Below, piece by piece: positions 1 to 8,792 of a DNA stretch of 53,234 nt. The first letter of the stretch is position 1. Every line of letters starts with the position of its first letter. The stretch covers positions 1-53,234 of the forward strand of contig CAKUOV010000011.1 of the NCBI GenBank assembly GCA_934670115.1. Direction: 5' to 3'. This DNA is from an uncultured Eggerthellaceae bacterium (lineage in GTDB: Bacteria; Actinomycetota; Coriobacteriia; Coriobacteriales; Eggerthellaceae). The notes below the pieces were generated by a model, which was not told the origin of the DNA, ran no database searches, and saw only the letters and a program-made list of their open reading frames with translations. A program made the position numbers and the translations under genes.

Positions 1-5
1 GAAAA

Positions 6-41
6 GGGCCTGACTCCAGCTAAAAAGCTGGGGCCAGGCCC
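6..41. terminator. Strong hairpin, probable bidirectional terminator
   Basis: Outer arms GGGCCTG (6-12) and CAGGCCC (35-41) pair perfectly. They enclose a second stem, CTCCAGCT (14-21) with AGCTGGGG (26-33, one G-U pair), around an AAAA loop. The plus side is followed by AATTTT, and the minus side by CTTTTC. It may end a gene lying to the left of the window on the plus strand, or back up the bioY terminator. Confidence 0.6.
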
Positions 42-74
42 AATTTTGCCTCTTGACAGTGTCCTGCTCATATT

Positions 75-105
75 AAAAGAGCCAAGCTCCACCAGAGCTC
101 GGCTC
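75..105 (-). terminator. Terminator of the ftsH-folPK-birA-bioY cluster
   Basis: Read on the minus strand, GAGCC...GGCTC (79-83/101-105) and AGCTC/GAGCT (85-89/95-99) form a stem followed directly by TTTTAATA. It lies 26 bases past the bioY stop, where an intrinsic terminator is expected. Confidence 0.65.
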
Positions 106-130
106 CCTAACATCATCTTTCGCTCGCTGG

Positions 131-715
131 TTATTTCTGCGGCACGCCTTGAATGCGATTGATACCCACCGCATGATCAACGGCACGCGCCACCAAAGAA
201 GCCGCCACCAACTTCGCGATATCAACCGGAACAAACGGAATCACGCAAGCCGCCAGCGCCGCCTGAACAGAAGCGCCCGCAACGCCCATGAATTGAACGG
301 TTCCGCAGAAATACGTGCACAGCAGGTACGCAACGCATGCGCACAGGCACGCAACAAACGTGCGGTCCTTCCCCATCTTCTTGAAAGCCGTCAAAACGGC
401 CAAGCCCGCAAGCGCGCCAATGAAGTAGCCCCACAAGAAGCCACCCGTCACGCCGGCAAGAATGGAAATGCCACCGCGCATGCTCGAAAAAACAGGAACG
501 CCGAACGCACCCAAAACCAGATACCCACCAACGGAAGCCAGACATTCCTTTGCGGGAAGAACGCAAATCGCAAATGCGATAGCAAAGCACTGCAGCGTGA
601 ACGGCACCGGACCAATGGGAATGGAGATCCACGCAGAAACCGCCATAATGGCAATGGTTAATGCAATGCGCACAATGCTTTGAGCGCGCGATGTGTTTTT
701 GACTTTCTCAGACAA
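131..715 (-). CDS. bioY: Biotin transporter BioY (ECF S component)
   Basis: Substrate-binding membrane subunit of the biotin ECF transporter. It binds biotin in the membrane and usually works with shared EcfA/A'/T subunits, none of which are in this window. The roughly 194-residue protein is almost entirely hydrophobic, with about six membrane segments, and has the BioY-type stretch PIGPVPFTLQ near the N terminus. I place the start at the TTG at 713-715. A GGGGGAGG ribosome-binding site ends 6 bases before it, and that site would lie inside the coding sequence if the TTG at 731-733 were used. With this start the gene overlaps the birA stop by 8 bases, indicating translational coupling and a shared biotin function. 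Confidence 0.9.
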   Translation of the reverse strand: MSEKVKNTSRAQSIVRIALTIAIMAVSAWISIPIGPVPFTLQCFAIAFAICVLPAKECLASVGGYLVLGAFGVPVFSSMRGGISILAGVTGGFLWGYFIGALAGLAVLTAFKKMGKDRTFVACLCACVAYLLCTYFCGTVQFMGVAGASVQAALAACVIPFVPVDIAKLVAASLVARAVDHAVGINRIQGVPQK

Positions 716-1490
716 GATGGGCCTCCCCCGCAATTACCGGTACTATTTCGCCTTGGTGCGTTTCTACAAGAAGCCGCCCTAAAGCATCTATGCCGCAAAC
801 GACACCTTCCGTTTGCACGTCGCCCATAATATTCGCCACGGCAACGGGCTTTCGGAAAAGATAGGAGCAGCTGTTATATTTATCCGCGAACGGCGCAAAG
901 CCTTCCGCCTGCCACTGCGGCATAAAACCAACCAAAATATCAACGATGGTTTGAGCGATCAGCTGCGCGCCCGGTTCTTTCAGCGCACCCGTTTCATCGA
1001 AACCTGCAAGCTCGGAGAAGCGCACGCCCGCAACATCACTCAGGTAGCCGGGAAAATAACGGCCATCCGTTTGGACAGCAGCTTGGCGCAAAACGTTAAT
1101 GCCCATTCCCACGCACACGCCGCCTTCGCAGTATTCGCACGAAATACCGCACACCTTGCGAAACGTCCCATCGGGCTGCGCTAAAACCACGTCGTTAGGC
1201 CACTTGATAAGCAGATCGTCACTCTTGCGCACTAAATCCAGCTGGACAATACCCTGGCGAATAGCTAGTGCCGCCAGAAGCGCAAGCGTGGGAATCTTCT
1301 CCAAATCCGCTTGCGGATGAAGAGCCACCGAGAAGTATAGGCCGCCCAAAGGGCTTGACCACGAGCGTCCCTGGCGACCGTACCCCGCCGTCTGCTTCAG
1401 TGATGCAGCACAAAATCCCTGTTCACAGCCTTGCTTCAGAGCAGATTTCACCACATTGTTCGTTGAACCTATCTCACGATAGAATTCCAT
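708..1490 (-). CDS. birA: Biotin--[acetyl-CoA-carboxylase] ligase
   Basis: Attaches biotin to carboxylase carrier domains through biotinyl-AMP. About 260 residues. The biotin/ATP loop GRQGRSW is at residues 38-44 and the KWPND motif at 96-100, followed by the GxGINV strand typical of the family. There is no N-terminal helix-turn-helix, so this is a ligase without the repressor domain of the E. coli protein. The reading frame continues upstream to 1610, but that part overlaps the end of folPK and has no ribosome-binding site. The ATG at 1488-1490 has AGAAGG just upstream and begins right at the conserved domain. Coupled to bioY downstream. Confidence 0.92.
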   Translation of the reverse strand: MEFYREIGSTNNVVKSALKQGCEQGFCAASLKQTAGYGRQGRSWSSPLGGLYFSVALHPQADLEKIPTLALLAALAIRQGIVQLDLVRKSDDLLIKWPNDVVLAQPDGTFRKVCGISCEYCEGGVCVGMGINVLRQAAVQTDGRYFPGYLSDVAGVRFSELAGFDETGALKEPGAQLIAQTIVDILVGFMPQWQAEGFAPFADKYNSCSYLFRKPVAVANIMGDVQTEGVVCGIDALGRLLVETHQGEIVPVIAGEAHLV

Positions 1491-1548
1491 GCTACGCCTT
1501 CTGCCTTTCGCTCGTTTGCCCGCTTGCTCGCTACGAAAACCCAAGCGT

Positions 1549-2865
1549 TTACAGCTTGAACGAACGGCCAATGCGCTGCTCTTCAGGCACCGTATCCACC
1601 GCAGAGCCATCGGCCAGAATATGACCGGGCAAAATCTCCAGAAGCGGCTTCACCACAAAATCGCGCTCAGCAATGCGCGGATGCGGCAGCGTCAAGATAG
1701 CCGTGTCGCACACATACATCTGATAATCAAGAATATCCAGGTCACACGTGCGTGGTCCGTTTGCAATTGTACGCACGCGTCCCAGCTTGTTCTCAATAAC
1801 GTGCAGATAATCCAGCAGCTCCTTGGGCGGAATACCCGTGCGCAGCAACACCACGGCGTTCACGAAAACATCCTGATCCTCGTAGTACGCGGGCTCGCTC
1901 TCATAGAAGCTGGATACATCGATAATCTGGGTATCGGGAAGCGCGCACAGATCACCAATTGCCATGTTGAGCTGGGCAATCTTCGCTTCACGCTCTTCGC
2001 CGGGCTCAGCAACAAGCGCCACGTTGCAACCCAGCGCAATCAGCGCATACGGACGCAAATCCTTCAGCGCCTCCACATGAACGCCCACATTATGAACGCG
2101 GAAGACATGCGCGCCCTGCTCGCAGGCCAAAAGCGCTTCAGCAGCACTGGCAATATCGCGCTGAGACGCTTCTTCAATCTGATATTTCGCGCCAATGTAG
2201 CTCTTGCGCGAAACGGCCGCCATCACAGGGTATCCCAAGTGGACGAACTCCTGGAAATTACGCACCAGGTCAAGCGTTTGCTGGGCGGTCTTGCCAAAGC
2301 CGGGACCCGGATCAATGCAAATGCGATCGTGATCAACGCCCGCTTCTTCAAGCATGCGCGCTTGATCGCGCAGGTAATCGCGCACTTCCGCAACAACATC
2401 GTCGTACACTGCGCATTGCTGCATAGTCGCCGGCTCGTCGCCCTTCATGTGCATGACGACCAAGCCTGCATCGCAGTTTGCGGCAACCTGGATCATCACA
2501 GGGTCGCGAAAACCCGAAATGTCGTTGATAATGCTTGCACCCGCTTCAACGCACGCCTGTGCAACCGATGCATGACGCGTGTCAATGCTCACGCAAATTC
2601 CCTGCTCAGACAACGTACGCACCACATCAATAACGCGCGCGAGCTCTTCTTCTTCGGTCACAGGAGCAGAACCTGGACGCGTGGACTCGCCGCCCACGTC
2701 AACCATGCGAGCGCCCTGCTCAATCATTTCGCGCGCATGGGCAAGCGCTACTTGCGTCTCGTTATACAAGCCGCCGTCCGAGAAAGAATCGGGCGTAAGG
2801 TTCAAGATGCCCATAATAATGGGCATCTTGGTATCAAAGGAATAGGAACCGCATTTCCACTGCAT
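1549..2865 (-). CDS. folP-folK: Fused dihydropteroate synthase / HPPK
   Basis: Bifunctional folate enzyme of 438 residues. The N-terminal half is dihydropteroate synthase: LNLTPDSFSDGG near residue 21, DVGGESTRPG at 56-65, and DPGPGFGKT with the pterin/sulfonamide-site region. Residues from about 274 are 6-hydroxymethyl-7,8-dihydropterin pyrophosphokinase, beginning ALIALGCN and carrying GPRTCDLDIL at 370-379. Together they perform two consecutive steps of tetrahydrofolate synthesis, HPPK making the substrate that DHPS joins to p-aminobenzoate. The domain order is reversed relative to the better-known HPPK-DHPS fusions. No folE or folB is nearby. The start is 17 bases past the ftsH stop, so the gene is probably cotranscribed with ftsH. 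Confidence 0.93.
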   Translation of the reverse strand: MQWKCGSYSFDTKMPIIMGILNLTPDSFSDGGLYNETQVALAHAREMIEQGARMVDVGGESTRPGSAPVTEEEELARVIDVVRTLSEQGICVSIDTRHASVAQACVEAGASIINDISGFRDPVMIQVAANCDAGLVVMHMKGDEPATMQQCAVYDDVVAEVRDYLRDQARMLEEAGVDHDRICIDPGPGFGKTAQQTLDLVRNFQEFVHLGYPVMAAVSRKSYIGAKYQIEEASQRDIASAAEALLACEQGAHVFRVHNVGVHVEALKDLRPYALIALGCNVALVAEPGEEREAKIAQLNMAIGDLCALPDTQIIDVSSFYESEPAYYEDQDVFVNAVVLLRTGIPPKELLDYLHVIENKLGRVRTIANGPRTCDLDILDYQMYVCDTAILTLPHPRIAERDFVVKPLLEILPGHILADGSAVDTVPEEQRIGRSFKL

Positions 2866-2882
2866 GAAGAAGGCTTCCTTTC

Positions 2883-5336
2883 TTATTTTTCCTGTTCAGA
2901 CGTAGGGTTTTCGTTCGTCTGCGAAGCATCTGCCGCACCACTCTGGGCATCAGCCGGCGCGCTTGCGGAAGCACCGGCAGCCTTGCCCGAAACAGCAGGC
3001 TCGCCCTGAACTTGCGGCGCGCACTGATACGGGTCGCGGCATTCCTGTGGCTTCTCGTGCGCAGCACCTGCGCCAGCAACACCAGCAGCACCGGCACCCG
3101 CTACGTGAGCGTCCTGTGCCTGCGACGCCGAACCCTGCTGGTCAACGCGCAGCAACGTTTCCCGGGAAACTTCCTGCTCCTGCGGACGCTCCAGCTTGAA
3201 CGGATCAACATGCCCAAAAAACGGCTCGGGAAGATGCGGACCAGAACCGCCCTTGCCATCGTGCTCGTGCTGCGCGGCCTCGGCCTGCTGCTGAGCATGC
3301 ATGCGCTCCAAAATCTCATCGTCATGCGTGCGCGCTTCGGCTTCTTCTTTTTCGCGCTGGGCAATCAAGTCAACCTCGTGCACCAGATAATCATCCCACG
3401 TATTGTTCAGCAAAGCATCGCATGCCTCGCCTTCAACGGTCTCACGCTCAAGCAGCACCGCCGCCATGGTATGCATTTGTTGCTCGTTGGCAATAAGCAC
3501 TTCGTGAGCACGATCGTGAGCTTCTTTCATCAGGCGCGCTACTTCCGCGTCAATGCGGCGTGCTGTCTCATCGGAGTAATCCTGCGTGTTGCCGTAATCG
3601 CGACCCAAGAACACCTCGTGGTTCGGCTGGCCAAAGACCTGCGTTCCCAGCTGGGCGCTCATACCGTACTGCGTCACAATCGAACGCGCAATCTTGGTGG
3701 CGCGTTCCAGATCGTTGCTAGCGCCCGTGGTAATGTCGTCGCAGAAAATCTCTTCCGCAACGCGGCCGCCCATAAACACTGCCAGCTGATCAAGCATCTC
3801 TCCCAGCGTGTTCAGCACCTTATCTTCCTGCGGAATGGACAGCGTGTAGCCCAACGCACGACCACGCGAGATAATCGAAATCTTGTGGACGGGATCTGCA
3901 TGCTCAAGCAGGTGACCAACCAGCGCATGACCGCTTTCGTGGTACGCGATGGTCTTCTTCGTATGCTCATCCATAACGAAGCCCTTGCGCTCGGGACCAG
4001 CCATAACGCGCTCCATGGACTCGGAGACCTCGGCCTGCGTGATAATTTTCTTGTTGCGACGAGCCGCCAACAGGGCGCTTTCGTTCATGAGGTTCGCAAG
4101 GTCGGCACCCGTAAAGCCCGGCGTCAGCGATGCCACACGCTCCAAGTTCACATCCGAACCCAGCGGCTTGTTCTTGGCGTGCACCTCCAAAATGCGTTTG
4201 CGACCCTTTACATCGGGCGCGTCCACCACAATCTGACGGTCGAAACGGCCCGGACGCAACAACGCGGGGTCCAAAATGTCCACGCGGTTCGTGGCGGCAA
4301 TAAGCACCACGGCGTCGTTCTTGTCAAAGCCGTCCATCTCAACAAGCAGCTGATTCAGCGTTTGCTCGCGTTCGTCGTGACCGCCACCTACGCCGGCACC
4401 ACGCTGACGACCAACGGCATCAATTTCGTCGATGAAGATAATGGCCGGGCTTGCCTCTTTGGCCTGGTTGAACAAGTCGCGCACACGGGAAGCACCCACG
4501 CCCACGAACATTTCCACAAAGTCCGAACCCGAAATGCTGAAGAACGGCACGCCCGCTTCGCCTGCAACGGCACGCGCGAGCAGCGTTTTACCGGTACCCG
4601 GAGGGCCCACCAAAAGGCAACCGCGCGGAATCTTTGCACCCATGGCCTTATATTTGTTGGGATTTGCCAGGAAATCCTTAATCTCGCGCATTTCCTCCAC
4701 GGCTTCGTCCACGCCGGCAACATCGTCAAACGTCACATCGGGACGCTCTTCCTGTGCCTTGCGCGCCTTCGTCTTACCGAAGTTCATCTGGGAATTTGTG
4801 GAACGATTCATCTGAACGAAGAAGAAAATCATCAAGCCTGCCAGCAGCAGAATCGGCAGAATGCTGCCTAGCGTCTCAAGCCAAGCCGATGGAAGCTTTA
4901 CCTCGTAGGTGATATTCGGGTGCTCGCTCAAAAGTTCCATCAGGGAGTCTTGTCCAATATAGGTAGACGTATAGGAATGCAGCGTTCCCAAGTTCGCTTC
5001 ATCAACGCCCTCGGTCGCCACAATATCGGTTGCGCCGGCACCCGCTGCGGAATTCAGCGCCTCAAAGCCCTTGTTGAAGGCATCGGCACCTTCGCTTCCC
5101 GCCGTACTGGCAACATAATACTTGCCCGAAACGGAATACTCACCCGCGTTATACACTACCGAAACCACGCGATCCTCGTTGACCGCCTGCACAAAATCCG
5201 AGGTGATAAGCGTATCGACCGTTTCTGAATCCTTATTCATAAACAGCTGCTGCGCCAAAAAGAAGAAGGCGAAGCAAAGGATGAGCACAAGGAAGAAGTT
5301 TACGCGCGGATTTTCGTTTTTCTTCTGATCAGACAT
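2883..5336 (-). CDS. ftsH: ATP-dependent zinc metalloprotease FtsH
   Basis: Membrane-anchored AAA+ protease that extracts and degrades membrane and soluble proteins. 817 residues. Transmembrane segment 1 is at about 13-32, an extracytoplasmic domain at 33-153 and transmembrane segment 2 at about 156-176. Walker A GPPGTGKT is at 244-251 and Walker B IIFIDEID at 299-306. The second region of homology RPGRFDR is at 361-367 and the zinc site HESGH at 466-470. All active residues are present. The C terminus carries an extra tail of about 160 residues, charged then rich in Ala, Gly and Gln and lacking motifs, so the protein is longer than most FtsH. In many bacteria tilS-hpt-ftsH are linked. Here hpt is just upstream but tilS is absent. 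Confidence 0.97.
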   Translation of the reverse strand: MSDQKKNENPRVNFFLVLILCFAFFFLAQQLFMNKDSETVDTLITSDFVQAVNEDRVVSVVYNAGEYSVSGKYYVASTAGSEGADAFNKGFEALNSAAGAGATDIVATEGVDEANLGTLHSYTSTYIGQDSLMELLSEHPNITYEVKLPSAWLETLGSILPILLLAGLMIFFFVQMNRSTNSQMNFGKTKARKAQEERPDVTFDDVAGVDEAVEEMREIKDFLANPNKYKAMGAKIPRGCLLVGPPGTGKTLLARAVAGEAGVPFFSISGSDFVEMFVGVGASRVRDLFNQAKEASPAIIFIDEIDAVGRQRGAGVGGGHDEREQTLNQLLVEMDGFDKNDAVVLIAATNRVDILDPALLRPGRFDRQIVVDAPDVKGRKRILEVHAKNKPLGSDVNLERVASLTPGFTGADLANLMNESALLAARRNKKIITQAEVSESMERVMAGPERKGFVMDEHTKKTIAYHESGHALVGHLLEHADPVHKISIISRGRALGYTLSIPQEDKVLNTLGEMLDQLAVFMGGRVAEEIFCDDITTGASNDLERATKIARSIVTQYGMSAQLGTQVFGQPNHEVFLGRDYGNTQDYSDETARRIDAEVARLMKEAHDRAHEVLIANEQQMHTMAAVLLERETVEGEACDALLNNTWDDYLVHEVDLIAQREKEEAEARTHDDEILERMHAQQQAEAAQHEHDGKGGSGPHLPEPFFGHVDPFKLERPQEQEVSRETLLRVDQQGSASQAQDAHVAGAGAAGVAGAGAAHEKPQECRDPYQCAPQVQGEPAVSGKAAGASASAPADAQSGAADASQTNENPTSEQEK

Positions 5337-5512
5337 GCTACAACTTTCTTATTCGTTTTGGGTGACACTTTCTGTCGTTCGCGCCTTTGACCTGCTTCTT
5401 CGCCAGCGTTTCGGACAACCACCCGTTATTGCATATTCGCTTCCACACGAACCAACAGTCAAACCGGCAAAATCGCCTGCGTCTCTTGCGGGTGCGCCGA
5501 AGCAAATCAAAC

Positions 5513-6067
5513 TTACGCAGAGTACACCTCGGGCTTCAAGATGCCTACGTACGGCAAATTGCGATAACGCTCGGCATAGTCAAGGCCGTAGCCCACAATA
5601 AACTCGTTTTTGCAGGTGAATCCCACATGTTTGCACTCGATATCGGCTTGCGGCTCCACCTTCTTGCGCAGGAACGTAACCACGGAAAGCGATGCAGGAT
5701 TACGCGAGCTCAAGTTTTTCAGCAGGTAGGAAAGCGTCAGGCCCGAGTCCAAAATGTCCTCGGCAATAATTACGTGCTTGCCGTTCAGGTCGGTAGAAAC
5801 GTCTTTGATAATGCTTACCACGCCTGAGCTTTTCACGCCGTTGCCGTAAGAGGAAACAGCCATAAAGTCCATTTCAAGCGGCAGTTTTATCTCGCGCGCC
5901 AAGTCGCACATGAAAATCGCAGCGCCACGCAAAACCGAAAGCAGCACAATCTTTTCGCCACGAGCAGCCAGCGGAGCGTACTCCTCGGTCAAAGCAGCGC
6001 CAATTTCCCTGATTCGCTGCTGAATTTGCTCTTCGGTATACAGAACCTCTTTTATGTCTTCGTGCAT
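5513..6067 (-). CDS. hpt: Hypoxanthine phosphoribosyltransferase
   Basis: Purine salvage enzyme converting hypoxanthine or guanine plus PRPP to IMP or GMP. 184 residues from the ATG at 6065-6067, which is preceded by GAAAGG. An in-frame ATG at 6160 would add 31 unconserved residues. The PRPP-binding motif IIAEDILDSGLTL and the early VLLSVLRGA loop are clear, and the C-terminal YAERYRNLPYVGIL block is family-typical. The gene lies 176 bases upstream of ftsH on the same strand, matching the conserved hpt-ftsH neighbourhood. Confidence 0.94.
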   Translation of the reverse strand: MHEDIKEVLYTEEQIQQRIREIGAALTEEYAPLAARGEKIVLLSVLRGAAIFMCDLAREIKLPLEMDFMAVSSYGNGVKSSGVVSIIKDVSTDLNGKHVIIAEDILDSGLTLSYLLKNLSSRNPASLSVVTFLRKKVEPQADIECKHVGFTCKNEFIVGYGLDYAERYRNLPYVGILKPEVYSA

Positions 6068-6252
6068 CACAACGCCTTTCGAGAACGCTTCCGTTGCGTT
6101 AAACCATTCTGCCAATTCTACCATTGAAGTTCCAATTATGACCGTAGGCAACCGAAACACCGCCGCAACTACGGTTTTTACACCGATTTGTAACGTTTGC
6201 GGCGCAGTTGCGTAATGCTGTTGCTTCAGGAAAAATCATTCGAGCTCAACGG

Positions 6253-7599
6253 CTATTCTGGCAGGAATTCTTCAAGCGCAGCGCGGTTCAAAACCAGGCG
6301 CACCGTGGTGCCCGACCCCAGCTCGCTGGCAACTTCCATATGGGTGCCCGGACCGAAGTAGCCGCACATGCGGTCGTGCACGTTCTTCACCGCAATGCCA
6401 ATGCCGCGTGCGCTTTCGGGATGCAAAATGTTCTGGCATGCTTCCTCGGTCATGCCCACGCCGTTATCGGCAACCCAGATAATCACGTTATCGTCGCCAT
6501 CGGGACGCGCGCCAATAGTCACTGTGAGCTTACCTTCGGCAGGCATAGCATGCTGCACCGAGTTTTCAACCAGCGGCTGAATCAAGAACGGCGGAACCAT
6601 CAGGTCTTCTACCTCGGGTTCAATATCCAGCTCAATGCCTACGCGATCTTCGCCGAAACGCGCCATCTCGAACGAGAAGTAGCGCATGGTCTGCTCAACC
6701 TCGCGCGATAACGGAATCAGATCAGACGAATCATCTAACGTGCGACGGTAGAACACCGCAAACTCGCGCAGCAAAACGCGCGCTTTGTTGGGGTCGGTGC
6801 GCACAAGCGATGCGATAGTATTAATAGTGTTGAACAGAAAATGCGGGTTGATCTGGCTTTGCAGAGCTTTCAGCTCCATGCTGGTAGCAAGTTTCTGCTG
6901 ACCTTCCAGCGCCTCTGCCGCAAGCTGCGTAGAAACAAGCTGGGCAAAACTTTCCGCAATGGTCTTTTGCGTGGACGAAATTTTACGCGGCGAATGAAAG
7001 AAAAACGTCAACGTGCCTTCAATGCGCTTACCCACGCGCAACGGCATAATGATTGCGGCTTCCACGCCATAAAGCGGCTCCTTGAAACCAATCTCGTCAT
7101 GGCTGAGCAGCGTACGTGGCTCGCCGTCTTCGGCAGTTGCGGCAATCGTGGTGGCAAAAATGGGGTCGCCCGGCTTGTAGCTAGAATGCCCTAGGCCTTC
7201 GTAACCCAAAACCGATTCTTTATCGGTAATGCAAACAGACACGGCATCGGTATTGGGGAAGAGCAACGAGCACAGCTTTTGCGCCGATTTCTCATCCAGG
7301 CCGCCCTTCAAGCACGCAAGCGTTTGACGAGAGAGTTTGAGCATATCGCCCGTTTGACGTGCGCGAACAGAATCGGGGTTTGCCATGCTGCGCATAACCA
7401 ACACCAAAGAAATGGTGAACATCAAACCCGCACTGGCAATGATAGGCGTCGAGATGCTGCCGCTGGAAAGCTGCCAGCCCAGTACCACGCCCGACAAGAC
7501 AACAACCAGCACCAAAAACCACATGAGGTTCGAAGGACGCGCACCGAAAGGCACCATCCATTGCTGTTTTCCATTAGCATCTGTTTGCATCGAGTTCAT
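6253..7599 (-). CDS. LytS/YehU-type sensor histidine kinase (orphan)
   Basis: Membrane sensor kinase, 448 residues. Two hydrophobic segments lie at about 25-42 and 52-70. A GAF-like domain at about 85-210 is followed by the His_kinase (PF06580) block QINPHFLFNTINTI, with the presumed phosphorylated His at 253. After that come an N-box QPLVENSVQHA and a G-box ADNGVGM of the GHKL ATPase. Such kinases normally pair with a LytTR-type response regulator, but none is encoded next to it. The sensed signal cannot be read from the sequence. A 10-bp-arm inverted repeat lies 38 bases upstream (7637-7669). Confidence 0.9.
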   Translation of the reverse strand: MNSMQTDANGKQQWMVPFGARPSNLMWFLVLVVVLSGVVLGWQLSSGSISTPIIASAGLMFTISLVLVMRSMANPDSVRARQTGDMLKLSRQTLACLKGGLDEKSAQKLCSLLFPNTDAVSVCITDKESVLGYEGLGHSSYKPGDPIFATTIAATAEDGEPRTLLSHDEIGFKEPLYGVEAAIIMPLRVGKRIEGTLTFFFHSPRKISSTQKTIAESFAQLVSTQLAAEALEGQQKLATSMELKALQSQINPHFLFNTINTIASLVRTDPNKARVLLREFAVFYRRTLDDSSDLIPLSREVEQTMRYFSFEMARFGEDRVGIELDIEPEVEDLMVPPFLIQPLVENSVQHAMPAEGKLTVTIGARPDGDDNVIIWVADNGVGMTEEACQNILHPESARGIGIAVKNVHDRMCGYFGPGTHMEVASELGSGTTVRLVLNRAALEEFLPE

Positions 7600-7636
7600 A
7601 GGGCATTCCTTATATCCTTATTTTTTGTTGCATCAT

Positions 7637-7669
7637 TTTATCGCGCGACCTGCCCGTTTGCGCGATAAA
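7637..7669. promoter_or_regulatory. Inverted repeat upstream of the sensor kinase
   Basis: Arms TTTATCGCGC (7637-7646) and GCGCGATAAA (7660-7669) are perfectly complementary around a 13-base centre. The element sits between the TauE gene end and the kinase start, 38 bases before the latter. Neither side has a T-run, so an operator seems more likely than a terminator. Its regulator is unknown. Confidence 0.5.
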
Positions 7670-7820
7670 GGCGCTGTAAAGTGTTTATTTTTAGTTCGCT
7701 AACCTGCTGTTCGGCATGCTCGATTACGTCTGCTCCTGTTTACCCGAGCTTGCCGCATCCCAACGCACATTCCGATCAGCGGGATAAAGACGATTAGCGC
7801 CATGCACGCACCGGGCGGCG

Positions 7821-8783
7821 TTACCCCAAAAAGCCCAGCTCATTCACAATCAAGAGCACTGCGGCAACACCCAAAATGCCCGCGAAGCAGAACCGAAGTG
7901 CACGCTCTGGGATACGCGCCTGCAGCTTTGCGCCTAACGCCGCACCGGGGATCGACCCCACAATGCAAGCAAGACCAGCTGCCCAATTGACATTGCCCAA
8001 AACGACCTGCGTCACCAAGGCGGGCAACACTAGAATACCCACGGCAACAAGCGACGTTCCCGAAGCTTTTTTCATGGGAAGGTTCAACTTGCTCAAGAAG
8101 AGCGGCACCATAATGAAACCGCCGCCAACGCCTACGTATCCTGACAAAACACCTGCTGAAAGACCAATGATTGCCGCCTTGACCAGCATGTTCTTCGTTA
8201 CAGGAGTCTCGGTTTCCAGGGGTTTCGCAGCTGCAGGGGAAGCAGAAGCACTCGCCACTCCGCCCACCGATGCGCCGTCAGCGGCTGCTTCGCGAGCAGC
8301 CTTCGAGCCGGCACCAACGCCCGCGCCAACAGCCTGCGCGTCCCCCGCCATGCCAGCACCGGCAGCTTCGCTAACGCCCACGCCTTCGCCTGCCGCCTTC
8401 GCAGGCTTCATCGCAAGGGCTTTTTTCAACATGGTGGTAGCGCTGTAGACAATAACTGCAGCTGCAGCCGCCATAACGCACCATCCGGGCGACCACTCCG
8501 CTAATATCACACCAATCCACGAAGAGCACGCGCCGCCCAAACCCGCGGCAAGGCCCACCTTTAGAACACACGTTTTGTTGCGGACGTGCGCAATCATGCC
8601 CGAAACCGAGGTAGGCACAATAGTCAGTATGGACGTTGCCGTTGCGGCAAGGGCGCTCATGTCGTAAATCAAGCGAAACGCCGGGACCATAACGGTACCG
8701 CCGCCAATCCCCAGAAGACCGGAGAGCATTCCCACGACCAAGCCCAAAGCAAGCGAGGCGGGAACAAGAAACAGCAAATCCAA
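7821..8783 (-). CDS. TauE/SafE family anion permease
   Basis: Inner-membrane protein of the sulfite exporter TauE/SafE family (DUF81), 320 residues. The duplicated half-motif is visible as GMLSGLLGIGGGTVMVP near the N terminus and GVLSGYVGVGGGFIMVP in the second half, each followed by membrane helices. Between the halves, about residues 125-195 form a cytoplasmic loop very rich in Ala and Gly with some Glu and Val. Family members often have a loop here, but this one is long and of low complexity. The substrate is likely a small sulfur-containing or organic anion but cannot be specified. The start is 9 bases past the glycosyltransferase stop. Confidence 0.88.
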   Translation of the reverse strand: MDLLFLVPASLALGLVVGMLSGLLGIGGGTVMVPAFRLIYDMSALAATATSILTIVPTSVSGMIAHVRNKTCVLKVGLAAGLGGACSSWIGVILAEWSPGWCVMAAAAAVIVYSATTMLKKALAMKPAKAAGEGVGVSEAAGAGMAGDAQAVGAGVGAGSKAAREAAADGASVGGVASASASPAAAKPLETETPVTKNMLVKAAIIGLSAGVLSGYVGVGGGFIMVPLFLSKLNLPMKKASGTSLVAVGILVLPALVTQVVLGNVNWAAGLACIVGSIPGAALGAKLQARIPERALRFCFAGILGVAAVLLIVNELGFLG

Positions 8784-8792
8784 AACGTGCCT

